Origin: Phytophthora hibernalis
Taxonomy: Eukaryota > Oomycota > Peronosporomycetes > Peronosporales > Peronosporaceae
NCBI GenBank assembly: GCA_012656075.1
Contig: JAAKBF010000138.1
Span: 62,001 to 126,000 of the forward strand
DNA: 64,000 bases
Direction of reading: 5' to 3'
In this document: positions 56,502 through 64,000 of the stretch, one piece after another
Layout: each line of letters starts with the position of its first letter
Numbering within the stretch: position 1 is the stretch's first letter
Position numbers and translations under genes: made by a program
The notes under the pieces: model-generated
Databases searched by the model: none
The model's input: the letters and a program-made list of their open reading frames with translations, nothing else
What the model was told of the DNA's origin: nothing

Positions 56502-56900
56502 CGTCTTGTCGATCTTCCAGCGTGTCTGCTTCCGACGCTACATGTGTGCTCTGTATTTGTCTGCCTCTTGGTCTTTTGATGGCACTTCCTCCTTCTTCTC
56601 GCAGAAGTCCTCCCACAAGCCCTTGGCGTCCAACATGAGCTTCAGACGACTATATCAGCCGTTGAAGTCGCTGTTCTTGTCTTCCAGCAAGGGAACTTGA
56701 TAAGCCACCTTACCAGCTTTCTTCTTCTCCTCCATCTTTGGCGCCTTGGCGCACCGCGAGGATCTCTGCCGAGTCTTTGGGCTCAGAACCACTTGGGAGA
56801 TAGGGGCAAAAAGGGATATATTACTCGGTTATGGTTTTCTCAAGGAAGGTTACTACATTAGGGAGTAGTACCGTAATCGATTGAAAGGGGCATTTTGCCC

Positions 56901-57230
56901 CATGGTTCCCGAAAGGGTTAACTTTTTACCATGTATAAAAATGCACCTAAAAACTCGCCGCAGCGAAGCGGAGGCGCCACCTACTCATCCAACAAACCAT
57001 GCCTACAGCGTCCGCGTAACGATCGCCCAGAGAGCTAGTTCGCCAATTACCGGTAAACCCTGTGGGGACCCCACCAATAAAATTGGTTTGGCTGTTCAGC
57101 CAGCTTAAAGCAGTAAAATACTAGTAGTAGTTATTAATACAGTTGGTGTACTGTATCTGTTCACGCCATGACAAAAGTGAAAGTTTATTGTCAAGGTTTA
57201 AATTGTGGCTTTAGAATACATGTAGGACGC
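56901..57230. other. Spacer between Copia remnant and ferric reductase
   Basis: Outer LTR sequence may extend into this interval; no gene seen. Confidence 0.35.
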
Positions 57231-59601
57231 TTACAGCTCGAATTCCTCTTCGTGGACGTCAAAGTTGCCGCCGCCCAGAGCGAAGATGGCCTCGTTCGTC
57301 GCATCCTTCAGCGCGGCGGGGCCGGACAGCATCACACCGACGGCAGGCAGCAGACTAGCCGAGTTGTCGCCCATCTTGTGCACCTCCAGCGTCTGCTGCA
57401 GCAGAGACTGTATCGCGGGGCGCTCGCCCACCACCACGTTCAAGTGGGTCAGGAGGTCTCCCACACTGTGGATGTCGCCTCCGAAAGCAGCGACGTTCGA
57501 CTGCGGTGTGGCCGTGGGCACGGGCGTCGGCTCGCTGGTTCCCTCGCTACGACGGAACATGGCGAACTCGTACCACACGAACGCGTACACGACCACGATC
57601 GTCAAGCAGAAGATCGCCAGCTCGAACGCGCGCTCGAGCGGCCACAACTCGAAGTGGTTGGCTCCCTGGATGACTCCGTTCCCCACCGAACGGCGAACAC
57701 AACCGCGATGGCCACCACGTACAGCACCAAGTGCATGACGAAGCGCAGCATGTTGCTCGAGCGCAGCGGCTCGTAGAAGGGTCGGGCTGTGAGGCTGGCG
57801 GTCTTAGCCGTGGCAACGTCCAGCATCTCCTTGGGGCTAGAAGTCTGCAGTTTCTGGGCGAGATCGATCTCCGAGTACGAGCCAGTCGCGTACAGGTGCG
57901 CGCGGAAGAGCTGCTCGTGTGGGTCCAGCTCACGGAGCTTGGCGAGCACGGGGGCGACAGTTTGAAGCACGCTCAGCTCACGGAATGTGAAGATGAAGGT
58001 GAAGCGCTGCGACCACGTAACACCGTTGCTCGACAGCTTGGCGGCCAGGTCGTCCAAAATGGCCAGCACGGGGTGACACCGATACCACCGCCGACCAAGC
58101 ACACCGTTGGGTAGTCCTCGTACAGCTCCAACGAGGCGCCGTAGAAGCCATCCATGTACATCAAAGGAGCCACACCGTCGCGGTTGCAATCCTTGGCATA
58201 CTGAACGAGCTTCTTGGACCAGTCGCCGAGAGGCTTGACCAGCAGCGTTACGTCCATGGGGCTCGTCTTCGGGGACGACGCGATCGTGAGCGCGTGCCAC
58301 TCAAACTTCGAGATCTGCGGAACGTTCAGGTACAGGAAGTTGCCGACCTTGTAGTCGTACGTCGGCGAAGCCGGCGACGTGCCAGGGGCAGCGCGCCTGA
58401 CCACAATCTTGACCAACTCGTCGTCGCCCGTGCCGATGACCGAAAACTCGCCGACCGAAACAGGAGTCATCGCATTCCAGCTCGAGGCAGCGCGGCTGAC
58501 AAACCACACGCACCCCGACGGCAAGATCCACCAGATAATCTGCGCCCAGTGTAAGATTGCGAAAAGCACGGCGATGACGAACAAAACCCAGTGCGTGATA
58601 TAGAACCACTCGTAGGCCTTGCGGCGGATGATGGGGAACGATGTCGGGATCATGAGCACGAGCGCGAGCACCGAGATGAATCCGAAGACGTTGAACCAGG
58701 CGTAGTAGCCGCCTCCCGAGTTGTCTAGTGTGAAGTCGCAGTTGGTGCACGGAAGCTGATTGACCTGCCACGTACCCACACGAACCCAGTTGACCCAGTA
58801 GCCGACCATGTGCACGACTCCCGTGATGACCGTCATGAAGCCGATCCAGCGGTGGAACTTAACGCCGTTCGCGTATGAGATGTTGAAGAACTCCATCCAG
58901 CCGGAGTTTCTTGTGACGGGTAGTAGTAGGAACGCCATGTTGTAGATGCACAGGTACGCAGCACTGATGCCGATGATGTTCCAGTACTTGGACGTGTCGA
59001 GCGTGCCAGCCTCGGTAGCGGAGTCAACGCGGCGGTCCCACTCGTACCACCAGCACAGCGCGTTGCCGCCGAGCACGTAGACGACACCGAAGATCCACTC
59101 ACCCACCGAGAAGCGGGACACGCCTAGGACCGGGAACTTGGGTTTGCGACGCATGAGCATGGCAAAGCGCCAGACGAGCGTTGACGTCAAGCGGCGAGCC
59201 GTGTTGATGTGACGCAGGTACTCAATCAGCAGCACACTGACGATGAAGGGGACGATGCAGAAGATAAAGAGGAACGTGGGGCGGATCATTTCGGTGTGGC
59301 CGGTCTCGGTGATGTTACGGCCGATGCCCGTGTCGAGGATGTAGCCCATGTGACCGTGACTGCTCATGGCGGGCATGTCCGGGTAGCCGTTCCACCACTC
59401 CATCATGGTGTTCTGCAGGTTGAGCTCGTACATCGGCGCCCAGGTGGCGATGTTGCCGAAGATGAAGACGGCGATGCCCAGCACGATGAAGAAGCGGATG
59501 ACGTGCACGGTGGTGGACGGTAATGCATCCGGGGTTGGGACGTGGCGCCTTGGGCTGCCGACATCAACCTCCGGGGTCTTGAGGACGTTGTAGTCCGCCA
59601 T
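57231..59601 (-). CDS. Ferric-chelate reductase/NADPH-oxidase family flavocytochrome
   Basis: Plasma-membrane electron transfer from NAD(P)H through FAD and two hemes, most likely to Fe(III). Start ATG 59601 (MADYNVLKTPEV), favoured by an initiator 29 nt upstream. Order: two N-terminal membrane segments (FFIVLGIAVFIFGNIATW; LFIFCIVPFIVSVLLIEYL), the heme-binding ferric-reductase core with His in VKFHRWIGFMTVITGVVHM and FYITHWVLFVIAVLFAILH, the FAD site FEWHALTIASSP, and the NAD(P) site CLVGGGIGVTPVLAIL. Two more hydrophobic helices (FVMHLVLYVVAIAVVFAV; LAIFCLTIVVVYAFVWY) then split the nucleotide domain before its end GVMLSGPAALKDATN…HEEEFEL, a layout like plant FRO proteins. One-base losses at 58070-58073 (G run) and 57681-57684 (C run) break the frame. 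Confidence 0.88.
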
Positions 59602-59629
59602 GGTCGCACCTGACGTTGGCAAGACGAGG

Positions 59630-59645
59630 CGAATTGAGGAATGGC
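59630..59645 (-). promoter_or_regulatory. Oomycete initiator of the ferric reductase gene
   Basis: Minus-strand GCCATTCCTCAATTCG fits GCTCATTYYNCAWTTT except at a few positions, 28 nt before the ATG at 59601. It argues against the longer open frame that begins at 59766. Confidence 0.5.
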
Positions 59646-60989
59646 GTAGAATGGCGGCGAGGTGCTGGTGGTCCAAGGAGGGCCACCACAAAGGTGCGAT
59701 CCACGCCGACAACGGGCTGTCAACAATTGCAAGGGAAAGATGTGGGTGACCCACTGCCAGTGGCACTGGGTCTCTGCAACGCGGGAAGGTGGAGCTGCTG
59801 AGATTTGCTTGTCGTCGACATATCGATTCACCGTACGTGTTGATTGTGCATTAAAGCTACATGTATTATAGTCCTTTGCATTTATTTTGCCGTCTATTTT
59901 ATACTCTAAAATAGACTTTGTGCAAATCAGTTTCGATTAGCCCCACGTGCAAAAGGCTGAGATGCACCCAACGATCTCGCTTTTGCACTCCCAGAACTGC
60001 ATTTCTGCGTTTCCAGGCTGTAAACAAGACGGTTGTGCTACAAAATCGAGTTTTAGCGTTTAGCACCTGCCTTTTAAGCTTGCACTTTCGCTTCGGAGTA
60101 AAGTCGTAATTAGGATAAAATCGAGTTGGCAGGTCTAATATAATAGACTTTTATCGAGCCTTTTGCCAAAATATATGCAAAGCACAATACATGTACATGT
60201 AACATGTACTGTACCGGTACCGTAAGCTTATGTATGTAGACCGGCAAGCAACCATGCTGCGGCACCGCCGAGTGGGACGTGCGCGCTTGCATCGCTTGCT
60301 TCAAATCAATTGAATCTTACGTGTATCATCATTTCAGCGAGGTCGATCACATTGCTAAGGTGACTTTGGTGTCTGGCTGGATCAAAGAGACCAAGGCGGG
60401 AAACTGTTTTAATAATCACTTCTGTAAAAGGATCGCTAGAAAATGAAAAGGTCGTTGGAATGCAAACAACAATACGTACACTGGTACATGTACTGTGGCA
60501 CCGCCAGCTTGGCAGCGGCAATACCACAATGTGGCGTTACGTGAATACTTCCTGCTTTGAAGAGATCATCTTTAGTTCTGACTAAAAAGATTGGTGACAA
60601 TATGTTGGGGGATCACCATGATGTCGGGTGACTCGCTTCGAGCTGGAAAGAGTGTACACCAACCACGGCACTACAAAGTAGGATCCATTCATAAGCGTCT
60701 TCTTGATAAGCTGGAATCGCGCTGCCGTATGTCGACCGCACTTTGATCCGTACAATTTTTGGTCTAAGCATCAGGATTTCACCAAGAAGCTTCCGCCCAG
60801 CTGAATACGCGAGCTCACGTACATTGTGCGTCACGGTTATTGCGGTCCTGCGTTTGTTTGTACAGGTTGTAATGGGCTGCTAAAGTAACAATTTTCAATA
60901 GTAAAACACTTTTTGTAATACTTGTGTGGATGGTTTGCAAAAACGCATTTTTCAATAGTAAAGCACCTGTAAATACTAATACATGTGTA
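59646..60989. other. AT-rich intergenic region
   Basis: No supported gene. Short hairpins (CTATTTTATACTCTAAAATAG near 59892) and palindromes (TACCGGTA 60212-60219, TACATGTACATGT near 60190). Confidence 0.4.
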
Positions 60990-61375
60990 TTTATATTTCA
61001 ACTAAGAGACCAACGTTGTTGAATTGGCTCGACCATTTCAACAATGCTTTGCAACCGACGCCGCGGTCGCGCCGAGCGACTCGCGCGAGCCCTTCAACTT
61101 GAGTCAGACAGCATGATTTAGACGTGCCTGCACCATAATGGTGACCATTCACTTCTGTGTCCAAGTTGGACTCCAACCTGGTATGAATACGTTTACAGGG
61201 TTTAGAGGTTTGTGCGAAACGTTGACAGCTCTACACTGTAGTGCTGGCGGTGACGAAGCGCGCGGTCGGTCTTGTCAACGTCGACGTTGCCAGGCAGTAT
61301 GTCGTGACGGAGTCGCCCGAGCAGCTGCTGAGGCGCTTCCCCGTGTTGGAGCCGCTGCTGCGCGATTGAGCAACG
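60990..61375 (+). pseudogene. Possible remnant of a host gene (GC-rich coding fragments)
   Basis: Two stretches look coding. ELARPFQQCFATDAAV…EPFNLSQTA ends at a TGA near 61118. SVSKLDSNL at about 61156-61182 is followed, across a plausible intron (GTATGAAT…GTTGACAG, to 61227), by LYTVVLAVTKRAVGLVNVDV and TESPEQLLRRFPVLEPLLRD with a stop near 61370. They are richer in GC than the surroundings. No family recognised; no start codon found. Confidence 0.35.
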
Positions 61376-61411
61376 ACGATTGTGCCGGTAGCCACCCACC
61401 ACACCCGCGGC

Positions 61412-61710
61412 ATTCATTTTTACATCGAGTTATTTTCGCACTCACTGCCGTCGCGTTGGTTTCAGACGCTGCCGTCGCGCCGTCCAAGCTCATCGAGGTC
61501 CAAGCTCATCAACCTGCCTACTGGAGATCAGGGTCTTCACGAAGCGCCCGAACCGCTCACATGAAGCCGAAAAAAAGTAAGAATGACGTGGATGGTCGTG
61601 TTGCCTTCGTTCTAATATTTCAAAAACGTAGAGGATGCCTACGGCCAGGGCTGCGAGCCCAACATGGGCAACCTGGCTCTGGCCAAAGCATCCAACATCA
61701 GCAGGAAATA
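61412..61710 (+). pseudogene. Possible small secreted-type protein fragment
   Basis: FLHRVIFALTAVALVSDAAV resembles a signal peptide, followed by APSKLIEVQAHQPAYW. A 55-nt intron (GTAAGAATG…AAACGTAG, ending near 61632) joins in phase to AYGQGCEPNMGNLALAKASN and a TAA near 61710. No ATG precedes the signal-like segment, so it is partial, mis-sequenced or dead. No RXLR or LFLAK motif. Confidence 0.35.
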
Positions 61711-61838
61711 AGAAACGATCCCCCAGACGAACAAGGTTTGGCTTGTTCCTGATGAAGTTCGAACGATTTGGGATATATTCTAAGGTGTGTTGTTGTATGT
61801 GCATGCATGTAGGCAACCTGCAATTCTGTACACCATCC

Positions 61839-63952
61839 ATGCTATCTAAACGGATGAAGAATAGTCTCGATGGTGAAGAAGATATCAGCAATTACCAACC
61901 CAGACAAAGAATGTCTGAAACGTCAGCTATTCGTCACCAGATTGTCGAGGCTCATCAACAAATCGAAAATCAGAAGCCTGAATTGATACGCAGAGTCTTT
62001 AACACTTGAGAAGAGCTAGCAAGTGCTCTCAGTAAGTATGAGGAAGAAAATTTTCACTTTCAGATCCGAGACGCCTGTACGCGTGCTCAATACAACAAGT
62101 ACGTATAAACGATTATTTTGAGAGAAAAAATCGCTGACTCGCTGCTGTTTCTTTAGAAAGACAAACGTGACGCCACTTCCGGAAGATGTGAAGTGGTATT
62201 TCAGAACATTTCGCTGTACTCACGGACCTCTTCAAAAATCAAGGGGCTCAGGTAAACGAAGACCAAAAATTCGATGCACAGATTGTGTAGCTCGATTCAT
62301 AGCGACCGTGGACGTCCATCCTGGGGGTAGCAGCCAAATTGTGCTCAGCAATCAGGTATTGTGTTTCATGCTGGCCGTTTCTATTAAAATGAATATTAAT
62401 CGGGTTGAATGAGAAACTACAGAACCATATCCACAACCATAACACCACAAAAAAGATTTACCAGTCGTATTTTGGAGCTAGCACGATATCGCTGGATGAA
62501 GAAGTACACCGAGATCTCTTTCTTTTAAAAAGTCAACACAAGCTCGAAGCACGTCACCACCTACTTGTGTGATAAACTTGGTACGTTTCTCTATATTTCT
62601 AAGTAATCTACAGATTTACCTGACTAACGAGTTGCTTAGGTCGGAGTGTAACACCTCAAGAGACGAGGAATCTACTCCGACGGATCTTTCATACCTCCTC
62701 TACAGAAAAGCGGCTAAACCACATTTTGAAGTCCTTCAGCGAGTATGAAGGAAACGACTTGCTATTGGGACACGATCAGTGTGAAATCACAACAATTGTA
62801 GCGCTGCAGACATCTACTCAAAAGGAATGCTTTTGCGTTGGGGTGATAGTCTAATATTGGACTGGACTCATGGCACCAACAACAGAGGATACCATTTAGG
62901 TAAGCATTTTAGTTTTACAAAATGCACGACGTTGTACGAGTGACATGTGTACTGATATACAATATGCAAAACAGGTAGTCTGCTTGTTACGTGCCCTACT
63001 GGTCGCGGAATCCCAGTCCTCGATTTCATATCTTTGGACCAAAAAGCTCCTACTCTGGATCGAATATTTGAATTCTTCAAAGAAAAGAATCCATCCTGGA
63101 ATTCTATCTCTTCTTTTGTAATTGATAAGGACTTCACCGAGTGGAGAGTACTGGAATGCTGTTTTCCTTCAGCGAAGGTCCTCTTGTGCCAGTTTCACAC
63201 AATCAATTGGTGGAAAAAGGTTGTACAGCAGAAACGGTTTAACCTGTCCGCGTTTCAGCGTGAAAAGGTTCCAAAATTTATTATGACACTGATCTACAGG
63301 TTCGTTGCACCATATAATTGGCCTTTATACATTTACTTATTAGAGACATGTTCATGATGCAGTCCAACGCTAACAAGCTACAACCGAAAGCTTGCAGCTT
63401 TTCGGGAATACTGTTCCAACCAGTGCCCAGATATTTTATCGTATTTCATGAAAAATTGGGACACTTGTCGTGATATGTGGGCCAATTGTGAGAGATCTTT
63501 ATACTTTTCTGCGGGAAACTCGACAACAAACCGTATTGAGAGTAACTGGAACCAGCTTAAACTGCTGCTAAACAAAAAGACTAGCCTGGACTGTACTATT
63601 GAGTGTGTCCTCAATCACCAGTTAGTTGTTTTCCGGCAAGTTTCCTCGACTATTCACAGTCACATGGTCACGTCCCGTGCACCATCGGGAATACCGGTTT
63701 TTAGGTCGTGTTGCTGGGATATTGAGCGACTACGCGTTAGAGAAACTTCTACTAGAGTGGTAAAAGTATCTGGTTTACTTACAAAGTGCATATTCGCGTC
63801 CTCCGACTGCTTCTAATGAGTGGCAAATACGTTTGAAGGGTGAAATCTTTCACTGTGACGATATGTATTGGAGTTGCTCATGTCATTTTTACAAAAGCGT
63901 GCAATTAGTTTGCCAACATCTCATTCTCGTGGCTCGTCGCGGGAAGATGTGA
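61839..63952 (+). CDS. Mutator-like (MULE) transposase with FAR1-like N terminus and SWIM zinc finger
   Basis: Start ATG 61839. N-terminal helical segment (IRHQIVEAHQQIENQKPELI), a TGA at 62007-62009, then EELASALSKYEEENFHFQIR. A 58-nt intron (62099-62156) leads to the zinc-binding FAR1-like part (WYFRTFRCTHG, IRCTDCVARFIATVD). After a second AT-rich gap comes the MULE catalytic core: TCPTGRGIPVLDFISLDQ, SFVIDKDFTEWRVLE, KVLLCQFHTINWWKK. Then NSTTNRIESNWNQLKLLLNKK and ILSDYALEKLLLEW. The C-terminal SWIM finger reads CSCHF…VCQHLI with a stop at 63950-63952. The in-frame TGA and other breaks suggest it is no longer active, though some may be sequence errors. Confidence 0.65.
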
Positions 63953-64000
63953 ATACATGCCAACTACACCTTTGCCCGACCAAGATGGTGCGATGCCACT

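Larger units (their letters stand above)
52047..56900 (-). mobile_element. Decayed Copia retrotransposon, minus orientation (right boundary uncertain)
   Basis: A direct repeat marks the two LTRs: AGATAGGGGGCAAAAAGGG then ATATATTACTCGG at 52050, and a near copy at 56792. On the minus strand TGGTTCTGAGCCCAAAG (upstream of gag, ends near 56793) is a primer-binding site similar to that of the Copia at 13.5 kb. Between lie gag, reverse transcriptase and RNase H. A hAT transposon sits in the left (3') LTR. The outer end of the right LTR could not be fixed. Confidence 0.6.

Noticed and set aside
59602..59766. N-terminal extension of the ferric reductase
   Set aside because: The initiator at 59645-59630 lies inside it, and the extension is unlike a membrane protein N terminus.
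1..64000. RXLR, Crinkler or NLP effector genes, and CRISPR arrays
   Set aside because: No RXLR-EER, LFLAK or necrosis-inducing motif was found in plausible frames; the direct repeats seen are minisatellites or LTRs, and the genome is eukaryotic.
1..64000. tRNA or rRNA genes
   Set aside because: The only tRNA-like sequence found is the primer-binding site at 38494-38514, which lacks the rest of a tRNA.

Overview
The window is nuclear DNA from an oomycete, most likely Phytophthora or a close peronosporalean relative. Evidence: short spliceosomal introns of 55-78 nt; core promoters matching the oomycete initiator (GCTCATTYYNCAWTTT) upstream of two genes; a set of conserved protist genes (EF-hand array, PAPS reductase fused to glutaredoxin, axonemal dynein intermediate chain DNAI7, sestrin, WD40, RIO kinase, ferric reductase); and dense Copia, LINE, Harbinger, pogo, hAT and MULE insertions between gene islands. 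A DNAI7 homologue implies an organism that still makes flagellated zoospores.

Layout. 1-11,042 is a gene island: the 3' part of a giant EF-hand protein (+), a four-exon orphan (-), an unrecognised gene (-) divergent from a PAPS reductase-glutaredoxin fusion (+) across a 219-bp CCAAT-rich promoter, and DNAI7 (-). 11,367-18,113 is a PIF/Harbinger transposon with TIRs and a TTA target duplication; a Copia element (13,209-17,227, TSD CCTTC) sits in its second gene. 18,222-21,200 is another TIR transposon (TA duplication) coding for a transposase-like protein with a GGQNKN motif. 22,075-29,606 is a second gene island: sestrin, a small ORF, an EF-hand/WD40 protein and an SLC35F-like transporter. 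30,210-48,272 is repeat-rich: an internally deleted Harbinger-like element, a decayed LINE, a pogo-like element carrying an LTR-retrotransposon fragment, several MITE-like inverted-repeat elements, a 42-bp minisatellite and a gene with a C48 (Ulp1) protease domain. 48,350-51,700 is a divergent pair, RIO kinase and amino-acid transporter. 52,047-56,900 is a decayed Copia with a hAT element nested in its 3' LTR. 57,231-59,601 is a ferric reductase. 60,990-63,952 holds gene fragments and a FAR1/SWIM-type MULE transposase.

Many of the conserved genes are broken into several frames. At almost every break the frame is restored by adding one base to a homopolymer run (mostly 3-6 nt). This is the signature of an under-polished long-read assembly, so I annotate these genes as single CDS rather than pseudogenes. 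Genuine decay (in-frame stops, deletions, nested insertions) is confined to the transposable elements.

The host genes are not one pathway. They cover calcium sensing, sulfate assimilation, flagellar motility, nutrient/redox stress signalling (sestrin), ribosome biogenesis (RIO kinase), nutrient transport and iron reduction.
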